Source: Euglena gracilis
Lineage: Eukaryota > Euglenida > Euglenophyceae > Euglenales
NCBI GenBank assembly: GCA_039621445.1
Contig: CP154956.1
Location: 5,268,170 to 5,332,169 of the forward strand
DNA: 64,000 bases
Direction of reading: 5' to 3'
Part shown: one piece after another, positions 13,513 through 36,279 of the stretch
How the letters are laid out: every line of letters begins with the position of its first letter
How positions within the stretch are numbered: the stretch's first letter is position 1
Program-made: the position numbers and the translations under genes
Notes under the pieces: model-generated
Told to the model about the DNA's origin: nothing
Database searches by the model: none
Seen by the model: only the letters and a program-made list of their open reading frames with translations

Positions 13513-15304
13513 GAGGTCTGGGGCAACCCCCCCTCTTTGTTGGGAGCGGACCCCCCCCCCAGGCTTCCCAAACATCCCTCCAACCCACGGAGGGGGGTTG
13601 GAAACCCCAGAAACTGCGAAAAGCAAAGGAGGTGCGAAAACTTTCAGTTCTGCGGCAGTCAAAAAGCTGCATATTTGGCCAAAACTGTTGAAAAAAACCT
13701 GATATTTCTTTCATATAAATCCAAAAAATGCTCATTTTTTGAATTTTCGAACATTACTTTCAGGGGGAAAACACCAAACATCAAAAAAGGTGCAGTATGC
13801 TTAAAAATGAGGGGAAAACGTTTTTTATTTGTGCTGGTGCCCCCCCCCCCCCGAGGGGGCTTTAGGGGGGGCACTTTTGGAGGAAAACGTTGGTTCCAAA
13901 AATTCCGCATTTTGCGCCGAAAACAGGGGAGCATTCCCTGAAGGGTCCCACTTGGCCTCCAGCCGTCCAGGGGGGAGGGGGGTTGGGCTGGACCCCCGCC
14001 ATTTCGGTCTGTGAATCTGTGAATCTGTCTTTCGGGATACTTTTCCCCATTTCTGTGGATGTGATTTTGTGCCTGCAGCCATTTCCCATTGGAATAATGA
14101 CCATTTTAATTTCGTAAATACATATTATTAAAATTTGTTTTAATTTAAATGAACAGCGTTTCATTTGAATCACGTCTTGGCCGATGCGCAAATGAACAAT
14201 GGAATCCCCTCAACGAGGCCCCAACCACAAACACTGACCACGGGCCAGCGTCTCCCAGCGGTCAAAGCGGCAGCGCCAGCGGTCGCGATGCCGTGCGAAT
14301 GGGACCCCAAGGGGGGGGGGGTGTCCCTCACACACGTGACGGGTCGCGCCCGCGGCGCGGCACAGCCCCTGCGGCGCCACACAAATGCAAACTTCGGCTC
14401 CGGTGCTGCTGTAACCACGCCGAATCCCCCTACCTGATAATGCACCTGGGGGAACCACTGGACACGCAGACTCGGCATTGCATGTTTTGAGGGGCTTTGT
14501 TGCCCTCCTTGCCAATACCCTCCTCTCATGTCGGCGAAAAATTCAAAAAAAATGCAATATAGTGTAAAAAAATTGCAAAAAAATGCCAATTGCATGAAAA
14601 TTCCTTTAGGACCTCCCTGGGGCTGTGCACTTTTTTTTGCTGTAGAGGACTTGAAAAAAAAATTCACCTCCTCCGACTAAGCTACCACCTCCGACGAGTC
14701 CGAGGTAAATTTTTCACATGCAACATTATTTGCTGTGCAACATGGTGCATGCTGTGGACAATTAATTAGACTTTGCCTAAGATGCAAGCATACACAAAAC
14801 AGTGCCTGGAATATTTGTCAAAAATGTCAAAACGTCAAAAAAAACATTGTAAAATGATCACCACAACAGAAGCATGGTGAATGACATGGCTGATTTTGCC
14901 ACGTTTCAGCACTTGCATTTCATTATGCAACTTTTGGGTGTGGTAGTTGAGTAATTTGCCTGTGCATTTTGCTGGAAAAAAGCAAGACAGGCAAACCATG
15001 CAAAAAAATGCAAAAAATGCAACTTTTTGTAAAATCTTCATTATTTCAAGGTTTTGGATCATACAAAAAAAGGCAAAAAAATATGCAACTTGCATATCCA
15101 CACCCGCCTATATTGGCGCCGGCTTGTTGCTGGAAGGGTGGAACCAAATTGCAGTAGAAAAAACTGCTTTTGCCCACATTTAGCCATAATAACCTTTCTG
15201 CTCACTCCAAGACCTGTCTTCAGAATCACGGACAAAAGGGACAAACAAAGGTATTTGTTTCTCTGTCAAGGTTTGTCCAGAGCTGTGGCCGGAAAACCAT
15301 CTGC

Positions 15305-15515
15305 CGCATATATACTTATATTTATGCATGCATACATACATATATATGCACACATATGCATACATACATATATATATATATATGCATACATATGCATACA
15401 TACATATACGTATAAATGCATACATATGCGTATATACATATGCATGCATACATTTGCTATATACATATATGTACATTTGCTATACATATATGCATACATA
15501 TGCATACATACACAA
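15305..15515. repeat. ATGCATAC/ATATAC compound microsatellite
   Basis: Irregular mix of CATA, ATGC and TATA units. Confidence 0.9.
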
Positions 15516-17179
15516 TTATTGCAATTATTGCAGTGGGGATATTTACGAGAGGTTGGCTGCCTTATGCCTGGGTGAGACCCCTTGGGGAGACTTGGCCCTG
15601 GACCACACCCACTCCCTCCCCTGGTCTGCCAAATGAAGAAGCCAGCATCCCCGGCACCGGGAAATGGCACCTCGAAAAAAGGAACCTGCAGTTGCGTGCC
15701 CACAACAACACTGCCGCCGAGAGTCGGCCAACAAACACATACCAATACGCAGACAATCAGGGCCGGGGAATGCTACGGTCGTTGGGTGTGGAGCGGTCGG
15801 GGGGGGGGGGGTGGCAGGGCTGTACGGGAAGGCCAGGTGGGGAGCTGGACCGAACCATACCATTGCTTACCGACTTCCGGGAGGAGTCACTTTCGACTTT
15901 CAAAAAAAAACCAGCCAGGAAAAAATCCTTTGTCGACTTGAAAAACGGAAGGGGGCTGGTGGGGGCATAGGGTTTCCAGGACTCTGGTTCAGCCCGCGTC
16001 CGGGGGTGGGAACAGGGGGGGGGGGCTGGGGGAGGGGACAAGAGCAGCGGCAACAGTTGAGCATTCCCAGCACAGGCCGCAGGGCGGCGAATGACACGCC
16101 ATTGTGATCATGTGACGTTGGCCATTCCACAAATCCACACCCGACCCACCCATCCACACACAAACCTGCCTCGTACACTACCCCCCCCCCCCTCCCCCGC
16201 CTCGGACTTCGGCTGATTAAATAACATAACCCCTGCTGCACTCTGCACAGGAAACCAAAGATCTTTAAAATCAATGACCCATTTGGGGATACTGAAAGCG
16301 AATTTGCAGAGGAGGAGGATATGGCCCCCAGAGTTTGATTTTGACTCAAATTCAATCTCCAAAAAACCTGAGGGTTTTGTGATCCCACAGGTGTGAAAAA
16401 ACAAGAGGCAATATTCAGCGGGGTCTAGGTTTCAATTTTCATTTGACAAAAAGACAAGCTGGGGATGGGACGTCGGACAAATCTGAGAACTTTTCGGTTC
16501 CATTGAAATCGGATGAGCCGGACCCATCATTCTTCCGGTCATTCCCCCACACCACTGGCCCAGACATTCATCATTGTGCCTAGCACCCAGCTGAATACAA
16601 TCTCATGGTGAAAACAGATGCCAACTAAAAAAAAACACGCTTACAAACATGGTTGCTGGGTGAAAAATGGATTGATAGCGACACACTGCGGCTATGGTTG
16701 TGTGAATACACTGGTGGGAGTCCAGCGCCTCAACTGCCGGGAGGGGCTGCAAGTCAAAACGAACGTGCTCACATAAATGCCTGCCCGACACACACAAATA
16801 ATACCAAACAACTCAGCTGGACTTGCGGTGTCTGTGCACCTTGCCACGGGCCTTACCATTTCGATGATTCCGTGGACTTCGGAGATGTATTTTTCTGAGA
16901 ATCAATTTTTAGGCAATGGATTCGGAAACCCCAATTTGTCCTCGTCCGACAGTGCGCGGCACTGCAATGGCTTGAGCGGCAGGCACTGAGGTGGCGTCGG
17001 TCCACAAAGCGGCTACGAGCGCCAACGTTGCCGCACACCCGCCCATCCAAGCCACCCCACTCCCCCGCGTTGAGACATGTTGGTGGGAGAAGACAGTCGG
17101 AGTCTGGCTGTCGGCCCATTTGTGATGATGCATGTGCGTTCATGGGTCACAGCGCATGCGACAATTGTGACACCTATGC

Positions 17180-17180
17180 T

Positions 17181-17250
<70 letters not shown>

Positions 17251-17256
17251 CGTGCA

Positions 17257-17288
<32 letters not shown>

Positions 17289-17292
17289 TGAC
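17180..17292. repeat. (TG)n then (CGTG)n microsatellite
   Basis: About 34 TG units followed by about ten CGTG units. Confidence 0.97.
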
Positions 17293-19171
17293 ACACATGG
17301 CATTCATGGCGCATGGGCTGACCTTGAACAAAAAATTGGCGGAAAATGTGGAAAATGTGTGAGGCAGGTCATTCGCCCAATCATTCTCATTCTCTCACCA
17401 ATGCTTCTGCTGCTATCTCCCTTCGGCCTGAGGGAATGCCTTGCCCATTGCCCAAAGGATGAAAATGAAGGGGGGGGTCAGCGAAAACAATCATTTTTGG
17501 GGGTTTTATCTAATTTTTTTTCTCTTGGGGCTCCGTGCCGGGAAACACATAGAAAATGCCTTTTTCTTCATTCTTATTTTTCTTCATTGCACATTGCTAT
17601 GATGCTTGGGTATTTTCACATCATTTTTTTCCCCTTCATTTCCCATCTCTGCGGAGCCAAAAACTTGGTCCACGAATGCTGCAACAAGTCCAAGAATCCC
17701 CTCCTTTGGTGTTGATGGGGTGGCTATACCTCGGATCCCACTCAGGGAGTCGCACCCAGGGAGGGGGGGTCATATGGGGCTATATTTAGGGGGAGCGTTT
17801 ACACAACAGGTCGGTCATGCACCCTCCTTCCCACTGGCACAACAGGTCGGTCACTCACCCTCCTTCCCCCTGGCAACCTGACACAGTCATCATGGCCATG
17901 CCCCAGGGGCGCTTGGCGACCTTGGAGGGGATGGGCGGGTGGCTGGGGTCTAAGGGGTTGGGTTTGACGGCTTCAGTGGGGCTTCAGCTTCATGTGGAAC
18001 AAACCGATCGGAGACAGGAGAAGGGCCTGCGCAGGAGAGTCCACTGGGAACCGGCCACGGAGGCGGGCAACGGCGAACAATGCGTGCAAAAAGCACACCT
18101 TTGCCGGCAAAAAAGCGCCAGACGACGATTGTTTTTGTTTTCGGTTGCTGAGGGTCCCCACAAACGTAAGAACTCGTGTGAAAATTTTACCTGGTGATTC
18201 TGTTTTGCCAATTTTTGTGCCAATTTTTTTGGGAGCCTGAGTTGGCAGCACAGAGGAAGGGGGAGGAAATAGTACAAGAGGGAATTGACGAGTTGGGCCT
18301 GGACGCCAACTTCTCAGGAATGGGGAAGGTTGGACACCTGGTCATGGGCACAGGGCCATCAATAAACGAAACACCGCCACAAAATGCATTTTTGCACAAT
18401 ATCGAAACTCAAAACCATTCTTTGGGGGAAGAATTATCCAGTCTCCAAAACCAAGTTTCCTGTCCCTGGAAACGGTCCACCTGGAGGCACAGCATACCTC
18501 CGCAGAGTAGTAAGTAGGCAGGAGGTCTTGCGGGGAGGCTTCTTCAAAGACCCTCCAGGGGGGGAGAGGGGTCATAAAACCCCACCCAGCTGGCGCGGGA
18601 CCCCCCACCCCAGGTGGGTGGGGTGGGAACCCCCATTGGGCCGCTTGAAGGCGCTTCCCAAAAAATTTTCGACACTGTGTGCCGAAACCCCAATCCAGAC
18701 CCACCCACCCACCCACCTCCCTCCCCCCCCTGTGTGCAGTGTGGCTGTTTGTTTGGTGCCTTTTATCCCCGCTTCTGGCCTGCACTGTTTTTCGCCTCTG
18801 GCCCTTATTTTTGCTTACCTTTTTTTGTCTGTGCATGTGGAGGTGGCCGCCTCCCCCTCCTCCCGCCCCCCCCCATCCCCCTTGGTTGCAGTAAAGCTTC
18901 TTGTCTGTTTATGGCCGGCGCTGGCTGCGCTCCTGGCCCAGCTTGCTGTGTTTGGGCACTCTGTTTCCCATCAACGTCCCGAAACAGAAAGTGAGGTTTT
19001 GCTGTTCAAGAACCAATCAGTGAGTGGCCACGGACCCCTTACACCAGTGCTCTTGTGTTGCTCCGCCTGGCCGGGGAGCGGCTCCGGTGTAACTCCAGCG
19101 CTGCAGCGCTGTGGGGACATACACTCACCGTGTGTGGTTGGCGTACCCGCCCCCCTCCCCCCGGGGGACCT

Positions 19172-28277
<9,106 letters not shown>

Positions 28278-29329
28278 CTGCGGACCCCGGCGCAGGAATG
28301 ATGGCCAACAGCGGACCAGTTAGGCCTCGTTTCAAACCTCCGGGGGGGGGTCCCCCGCCCACCCAGCCCAGCCCAGCGCAGGCCCCCCGGGGGAACCCCT
28401 CCAACGATCAGGCTGTACACGGACAGTTTAAAACAAACCTATCATATCCGCCTCCAGCCGAGGACCCCCAGGGGGTTCCGGCCCAAGACCGCCCCCCCCC
28501 CCCGGGAGGGCTAACAAGCTGGAGACTAGAACTGTTTTGTCAGACTAATACAAAAACAACTCTCACCAGAACCATTTTTTTTATTCAAAAAATATAAATA
28601 ATCATCCGTTGTGCTTCTCAAAACCCTTGTCATCGACAGTGGAAGATATACTTTTAAACGTATCAAATAAACCAGCAAAAGAGAGCATGGCAAAATTGAA
28701 GCACAGCCCAGTGGCAGCTTTTCGGCGGTGTTAAAAATATTCGCAAAAGACGGAAAACCCCAGCAGGGTTTTACGGTTTACATACAGAAAAGGTTCGCTC
28801 AAAAAAGCTCAAAGCAGTGGGGAACAAACGTTCCAGACGTGGCCCCAACCTCAATGCAAGGGGGGGGGGAATTTACAACAAGGCTCCTGAAAAAATGCAA
28901 TGAAAAAAAATGCAAAATTTTTAAAAAAAAATGCAAAACATTGCAAAAATGCAAATTGCATCTGAATTCCTTTAGGAGCTCCCCAAAGATGCACATTTTT
29001 TTTACATTGCAAATTTACAATGCAATTTTTCAAGATACTGGATTATGCTAATTTGTCACGTTGAAAGGTCCACCCCAAAGCCTACCTGTGAAATTGTCAC
29101 CAAGGCTTGCGGTGAATTGCAGGTTGTGATTCCAAGGGTCCAGGAAGGTGTGGCGCTTCAAATGATCCACCCCAGGCTTGGCGTCGAACCATTGAGCAGG
29201 GGGGATATTCAAGTTGCATAAATTGAATTTTTTGCATTAATGTGTGACAATCTTCGGGGGGGAGGCAACTGGTTCAACTAGAAAACACTGAGCCGAATTC
29301 TTTTTTCCAGGAAAAAAATACAAACAAAC

Positions 29330-29332
<3 letters not shown>

Positions 29333-29422
<90 letters not shown>

Positions 29423-29445
29423 CCATCATCATCGTCATCATCATC

Positions 29446-29535
<90 letters not shown>

Positions 29536-29657
29536 CCAACAACAACAACAACAAAAACAACAACAACAACACCATTAATACTGGTACTGCTGCTACTACT
29601 ACTGCTACTACTACCAATACCACTACTACCACTACTACCACCACCACCACCACCACC

Positions 29658-29700
<43 letters not shown>

Positions 29701-29705
29701 ATAAA
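29333..29705. repeat. (ATC)n, (AAC)n, (ACT/ACC)n trinucleotide block
   Basis: Three successive trinucleotide arrays of about 105, 130 and 110 nt. Confidence 0.97.
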
Positions 29706-29827
29706 GAATATAATAAAATATAAATAATAGAAAATAATAACAAAGCACAGATACCAAACCAAACAAACCACATAAACTTATGTGTGAGGCTGGAAATACA
29801 ACACAGGCACCCCCAGTCTCCTACCCC

Positions 29828-30105
29828 CCCCCCCCGGGAAACTGTCCCCTGACAGGTTGGCCAGTACCGGGGACTCTGACAACTTCCTATCATGACAGAT
29901 TGGCCTGTACCAGGGACCCTGACAGTTTCCCAGGTAGGGCATTTCAAGGGGAAGTCAATGAAAAATGACCCTGACAGGTTGGCCGGTACCGGGGACCCTG
30001 ACAACTTCCTATACTGACAGGTTGGCCGGTACCGGGGACCCTGACAGTTTCCCGGGGGGGACCCTGACAGGTTCTCGGGCATGACAGTTTCCTGGGGGGG
30101 GGTAG
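29828..30105. repeat. Family D repeat cluster
   Basis: Begins CCCGGGAAACTGTCCCCTGACAGG and ends CATGACAGTTTCCTGGGGG, so the cluster has inverted GGGAAACTGTC/GACAGTTTCC ends, with four to five GACAGGTTGGCC units inside. Confidence 0.8.
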
Positions 30106-31061
30106 GTATGTGACTGGCACACCCAAATAACTCCCCCAGGCATTGCACGCCCGCAATGGGCACAAATGGCGATGGTCCGCAGTCTCCAGCAGCGTCATGT
30201 AGCGAAGCTGGGCGCATGCCACGCGGGCCGAATGGCGGCGTGACTATGAATTTGTATTCATGGCAACTCGCAGGATGGTGAGAGGTGATCCACAATGAGA
30301 CAGGCAACACACATATACATATGTAGTGTGCCCAGTAAAAATTTCATACCCAGAAGCCCAATAAAGGGATCAACCCTGGCATCTTTTTCCCATCACGTTT
30401 CTAAAGTTCTCTTGGACGGCAGGATTTCATGTGTGAGAAAGCCAAGCCTGTGCACAGCAAACTTTATTTGTGCCACTCGATGCCAAACTGTACTTCTGCT
30501 GTTCTGCAATCTCGCGGTGGTGCAACCCAATACTTAATCACAATTGCCTGTCAAACACTGCTCCACCAGTGCCACTCTGGGAGATGATTGCGGATGGCTC
30601 TGGGGAGCGTGGGCTGCCTTTTCATTTTCTTCCGGGGTATGAAAATTTATCAATCGGATTCCGAGCGGAGGCACCCATTTTGAGGAGTTGGGTTAGGGTT
30701 CGGGTTGGCGGAACGAAAATTGGCCCCGTTGAGGAAAAAAGTTAAGCCGGAGGTTAAGTCCCAATCTGGAAATATGGCGCGGTTCCGGGCGGATCCCCAA
30801 AAAAATCCGGTGGGACACACGCAGCATCCGCCACATGCCCCCCCCCCCTGGAGATGCTCAACCCGCCAGGTGGGGGAGGGATCCTTAAGAATCTCCCCTG
30901 CCATGTGCATACATATATTTTTTATGTATGCATATACGGAGAACACACACGCCATAAATACATGTGTACACATGAACACACAGCAGTAAGATTTTACTTT
31001 GTCCCTCGGGGGGCCAAGTAAAATCTTGCTGCCGTACACATATGTATGTATAAAAATGTGG

Positions 31062-31172
31062 GTGATGTATATATATATATATTGGCAGGTGTTGTACATA
31101 TATATATATATATATGTTGTATATATATGTTGTGTATATATGTATTGTATATATATATATATATTGGCAGGT
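31062..31172. repeat. AT-rich microsatellite with duplicated TATTGGCAGGTGTTG
   Basis: The sequence TATATTGGCAGGTGTTG flanks the array on both sides, as in a duplicated block. Confidence 0.85.
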
Positions 31173-31190
31173 GTTGATTTACCTCCCCCC

Positions 31191-31620
31191 CAGGGTTCGA
31201 TATAAGGACAGGTGGGGGGGGGTGGTCCGGACCCCCCCCTGCGGGCCAGGAGGGGGGGGGGGGGGGGGGAGACGACCCGCAACTAAAGAGGGGCGCGGGC
31301 AGGGTGGCTGAATTTTGGCCCGGCGCGAAGCGGCGGGACGAAAATTTTGACCCCCAAAAACGACCAAAAGTGCCATTTTGGGCACTTTTTGGGCAAAAAT
31401 GTGCCAAAAATGCAAAAAATTTTCGGCGCGAAGCGCCGGAGGAAAAAATCGACCCTTTTTGGGGGGGGTCCCGGGAACCCCCCCGAGGGTCGGTCCGGGC
31501 CCCCCTGGCAGGTGGGGGGGGGTGGTCCGGACCCCCCCCTGCGGGCCAGGAGGGGGGGGGGGTGGGGGGGGGACACCCCCCCCACCTAAACCATGTACGC
31601 CCTCCTTATATCAAACCCTG
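31191..31620. mobile_element. Inverted-repeat element, family B, second copy
   Basis: Same 18-bp termini (right end reads TCCTTATATCAAACCCTG) and the same GGCGCGAAGCGCCGG palindrome, with a second palindrome near 31320. Confidence 0.85.
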
Positions 31621-32282
31621 CTCCCCCCCCTAGGGGGGTTCTAAACTTGACACCAGGTTTGCCACGGGGTAGAACCTGGGGTTAGCGAAGGCATAAGGTT
31701 AGGGTTAGGACTGGGCTGGGACTCTTTTTTTCATTTTCCGGGTCTTTTTTTTTTTTTCATTTTCCGGGTCTTTTTTTCTCTCTCTCCAGAACCCAGGTCA
31801 GCTGTCTGCGGCCACCGGGGGATCTTGAGATTTTCCCCGAGCGGAATCCCTCTCTGCAATTCATTAAGAAATCCAGTTGACAGCCGCGACACACACGCCT
31901 CACGAACCGAAACGGCAACGGCTTTCGGCTTTTCGTGGCACCGATTTCGGTGTGCACGAAACGGAGTGTGGGAAATCGGACACTGCTGCCGCGTGAGGCG
32001 TGGCATGGAAGCTCGTGGACGACCGCCACGTCCTTCTCGTGTTGCGGGGGGAAGGGGTCGGACGAAACGTCAGCGTTGGCCATGCACACACGCAAAAAAA
32101 ACAAGGTTATTCACATCCACAAAGAGGTGCCAGAAAAGGAAACGATATTGCTGCTTCCCCCTCAAATAGAAGCCCTATTGGGTTGCTGCCGTGCACGTTA
32201 ATTTAATGGCGTGGGGGAGGTGCAGGCACGAGATCTTAAGGTGAAATGCGCTCTCGACAAAACATATGACCCACTCCCCCCA

Positions 32283-32405
32283 AGAAACTGTCACCAGACA
32301 ATTGTGACAGGTTGGCCCATAACAGGGACCCTTCAGCTTCACGGGGCGACAGCTTCACGGGGCGGGACCTGACAGGTTTTCGGGCATGACAATCTCCCGG
32401 GGAGG
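32283..32405. repeat. Family D fragment
   Basis: GAAACTGTCACCAGACA, GACAGGTTGGCCCATAACAGGG, GACAGGTTTTCGGGCATGACA. Similar short pieces lie at 56215-56300, 59000-59060 and 63265-63405. Confidence 0.65.
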
Positions 32406-32577
32406 TATATCGTCACAATTTTGGCCCACATTTGTTGTCTTGCCTGGGGGTGGGGGCAATGCCCAAATACTGGTGCGTGGTGGGTCGTCACAAAGTGGGC
32501 CCTCAAACTGTGCAGCGGGCAAACTTTTGGGAGGGGTTTGCCCATCCCACGCTGCGCAACTGTGGTGAGAGGACCAG

Positions 32578-32840
32578 GCTTCTTTTTAAGACCCCCGGGG
32601 GGGAGGGGGGGTCCCCCCCACCCACCCAGGGTGGTGCGGGACCCCCGGGGGGGCGGGGCGGGGACCCCCCCCCAAAATCGGGCCCATTAAAGGCAATTAT
32701 CAAAAATTTTCGGCACTTTGCGCCGAAAAGGTATACCTGGCGCCTACAGCGCAGGACCCCCCCCCCCCGGGGGGGGGTCCGGCCCGGACCCACCCACCCC
32801 CCCGGGGGGGGGGGTCTGCTGACTTAAAAAGATGCCTGGA
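32578..32840. mobile_element. Family C-like element
   Basis: AGGCTTCTTTTTAAGACCC at the left and GACTTAAAAAGATGCCTGG at the right form an imperfect inverted pair. The middle has CGGCACTTTGCGCCGAAAAGGTATACC as in family C. Confidence 0.6.
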
Positions 32841-33237
32841 GAGGACCACCTGGCTGGGAGAAGAAGCCCTTTTGTGGCTTGGGAGGCTGGCCAGCCACAG
32901 GGCACAAACAGGTTTGTCTTCACAGCACCAGCGAAGGGGGGGATATGGTGGCTGCAAATGGACATCGGTCAGCCCTCAGTGGCATTGTAGGGCCCATATG
33001 GCAGAGGAGCCCCACATTTAAATGAGAGTTACTCGGGCAGTACGACCACCCGGACCAGGCCTTCCCATATTTCCGGGGGCACCGACTTTTAGGTCAAAAA
33101 TTTCGTTCGACACTGAAAGAATTTTTCCTTTCGTGGTGCTGTGGGGTTGGGGTCGATCGCCCCCCCCCCCTCCCCCACCTTCTGGGTGGGGGTCCTCCCC
33201 CTAACCAGGACTTCCCGTACAGCGCTGCCCCACGCCA

Positions 33238-33240
33238 CAC

Positions 33241-33282
<42 letters not shown>

Positions 33283-33505
33283 CACATACACGCACGCGTA
33301 CACACACACACACACACACACACACAACACACACACGCACGCACACACACAACACACACACACACACACACACACACAACACACACACACACACATACAC
33401 ACACACAACACACACACACACACACACAGACACACACACACCACACACAAGACACACACACCAAACACACACACACACACAGAGACACACACACACACCC
33501 ACCCA
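33238..33505. repeat. (CA)n microsatellite
   Basis: About 260 nt of CA with CACG, CAA and CAGA interruptions. Confidence 0.97.
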
Positions 33506-34887
33506 CCACCCACCAGGATGGGGGTGTGGGGTGTGGTCGACCCCCCCCCCCACCATCATCCACAGGGTTTCGGGGATTCCCATACAGCCCTGGGGCGGAT
33601 GGGGTGTGTTGGAGGGAGGAGTTTCGGACCCCTCCCCGGCGGTCCACGAGCACAGTGCCCGTGACGGACTTGGTGGCGTCTATGGCACTCGGAGCCAGGC
33701 TTTCAGTCCGTGCACCGCTGGGTGGCTCACCGCGGAGAAACCGGTCCCCATTTTATAAGTTATGTGTATACATATAAATTATATAAATTTGGTGAATTTA
33801 GTAAATAATTCACATAAATGTGTGATTTATAATTTGTTGTAATAATAAGTTGACACTGTATATACTGACACACTGTATGTTTTATTGTTTTTTCAAGAGT
33901 TCTATAAATATGTTCCATATTACATTTCTTTTGAAAATAAATTCTTCAATGTACTTCAATTATTCACTGCGATTTTGCCTTAATAAAATTTAGCATTTAG
34001 AAATTAGAAAGAAAACTCTTATTGAAATGAAGAATTTATTCCGTCGGGCATGGAGGACATACTTGAATTTCTGGGGGGGGCGAAAGAGAAATTGTGCAAA
34101 TTTGGTTGGCAGCATTTTATGAAAGTCTGCTGGGGGCCACAATAGCCCTACAAGGGACAGGAGGGGCTGAGGTCGAAGGCATTGGGGGCGATGCGAAGCC
34201 AAAGCTGTGGACACAAACACACAAATGCTTCGTCCGGAGATAATGCCAAACAGCGTTCAATCCTGAAGATTGAATGAAGGGGGCCATTCAAAAAATAGCA
34301 CTGCAAAGAATTGCCAAAAACCGCAAAAAAAGCAAAAAAAAACCACAACGAACAAGCAGAAATAAATTTCCAAATCAACGGAATTTGCGACCCTCATAAG
34401 CACCTCCAATTCACATTTGGGATTTTTTTTGCACAATTTTGAAGTTGATGACAGCAAAAATGGAAACAATCAATCAGTTTTCACTGTGCATATTTATCAT
34501 GCACTGAAATGCTTGTGTTGCACGAGAAATGATGGGTTTGGTTGCAAAATTCGCAATCTTTGCTGTCCCGAACATGGTATTTCCTGATTTAACACATATA
34601 CCACAAGAGGGAGCATGTCCCTCAAAGCAGGAGGGGGAATATGCAACAAGGCCTCTCAAAATATGCAACGCAAAAAATATGCAAAGAAATGCAAAAAAAA
34701 ATATGCAAAAAATGCGAGTTGCATATAAATTTCTTTAGGAAGGAGCTCATGTGATTGTGCACTGTGTGAGGACTTAGAAAATTTCATGTAGTCTGGATAA
34801 AAATTCTCAGTTTTGCAGTATTATTTTGTTATGCAACAGGTTGCATGTTTTGGACAATTATTCGCAATTTTCTCTAGCAGGAAACAT

Positions 34888-35396
34888 TACTACAGGGGGG
34901 GGGGGGAAATTTGGTGCCAAAAAAAATTGGAGGCGAGAAAATTGGCACCGGAAAAATTTGGCGGTCTTGGCCAAAAAGGTCCGGAAATATTTGGCGGGAT
35001 TTTTTTTGAAAAAAATTCGGAAAAAAATGGCGGGAAAAAAAAGTGCAAAGGAATTAGAATCTCATGTCACACCACTCGTTGGCAGCCTCACCGTGCAATT
35101 ACAACCCAAAGCGGAAGCTCATCACAGAGGACAAATAGCCTGGTTGTGTCGAAACAAGTGTCGAGAAACACTTGTGTGCAGATAGCACTGCGACACTTAC
35201 AACAAGGCTGCCGTTTCCTCAGTTGTCAACAAAAACTTAAAAAAAGGGGGAACATTCAAAAATTTGTCTGAAAATGACGTGGAAAAATTTGGCGGTCTCG
35301 GCCAAAAAGGTCCGGAAATATTTGGCAGGATTTTAATCCGCCAATTTTTTCCATGCCACCTTTTTCGGCCTCCAAATTTCCCCCCCCCCGGTATTA
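34888..35396. mobile_element. Inverted-repeat element, about 510 bp
   Basis: Left GGGGGGGGGAAATTTGG, right CCAAATTTCCCCCCCCC. A segment of about 60 bp containing GGCCAAAAAGGTCCGGAAATATTTGGC occurs twice in direct orientation (34960-35010 and 35290-35330). Confidence 0.65.
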
Positions 35397-36279
35397 AAGC
35401 ATAACCAAACAGCAACAATCTCTTGCATATTTTCCAAAAAAAATGTGCAAGTCAGTGTGCAAATGATTAAAAAAAATCAAAAAAATATTACCGAAAACAT
35501 GCCACACTGACGCAAACCTGCATATGCGACATGGTTGGCTTGTCCGTTGCATGCACTTATATTTCATTATGAAATTGGCCCAAAACATGCAGTCTACAAC
35601 TTCCAGCTACCTGGCAGTAAACCAATTGCTTGTGCAATTTCCCCAAAAGAAATCAGCGAGGCAAAATTTGAAAAAATGCAAAAAATGCAAATTTCGGAAA
35701 ATCCAAAAAAGCAAAAAATACAAACTTTCAAGATTTTGGATTATGCAAAAAATGCAAATTATGCAACTTGCATACCCTCTACCCCGCGCAAAGGGTCTAA
35801 ATTGTGAGGAGGCTGCCTAAGGCTCATGCTTTCATCAAAGGCCGTAAGGAATCCGGAATACAGAAAGAGAAAGAGAGTGTCACAGAGCACAGAAAAAGCG
35901 ATGGAGTCACGGACCGTACTGGGATTGAAAGACACGTCGGGTCGCCCCAAGAGGGGGGCGTTGCAGCATAGGGGGAGGCTTGCCAGCGAAGTGGAGTTCA
36001 CTGAGGCTGGGAGGGGAGGGGATGCCTTCCGGAGCTTTTGTCGATAGATTTATTCCAAGGTCTTGGTCACTAGGGCTGTCTTGAGCACTTTTGCCGCCTC
36101 CCCTCTTCGCTCAACATTCACATTGCCAGAGGGAGAGGTGCAAAAAGATGGCGTGCATTTTAATGCCACTGGGAGGTCAGGTTCTGGAGGCAGGTTGGGC
36201 GGGTCAGCTGGATGAAGCTGAACTCGGTCCCCACGACACGCCCTTCGGAGGCAGATTGCTTCCTGGAAAAGATCCGAAA

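Larger units (their letters stand above)
13515..19035. other. Region without recognised genes
   Basis: Simple repeats, a TGCAAATTGCAT...CCTTTAGGA repeat (14530-14670; relatives at 28.87-29.05, 34.62-34.78 and 56.34-56.46 kb), and unique sequence. GC-rich patches at 14.2-14.5, 17.9-18.1 and 18.6-19.0 kb might hold exons but show no motif or consistent borders. Confidence 0.6.

Noticed and set aside
14210-14480. GC-rich minus-strand segments (PSLRVQWFPQVHYQ before a GTAGGG donor; ARHRDRWRCRFDRWETLA)
   Set aside because: Short, interrupted by a G run, and without a supported acceptor or partner exons.
30110-30260. Exon-like minus-strand frame containing RYMTLLETADHRHLCPLRAC
   Set aside because: Could be an upstream kinase exon, but no consistent intron borders or family motif were found.
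30688-31720. GGGTTAGGGTT and AAGGTTAGGGTTAGG short runs
   Set aside because: Only two or three TTAGGG-like units each; not a telomere array.
31757-32104. 115-codon minus-strand open frame, unique sequence
   Set aside because: Begins plausibly and is not low-complexity, but has no recognisable motif and overlaps an open plus-strand frame; not supportable as a gene.
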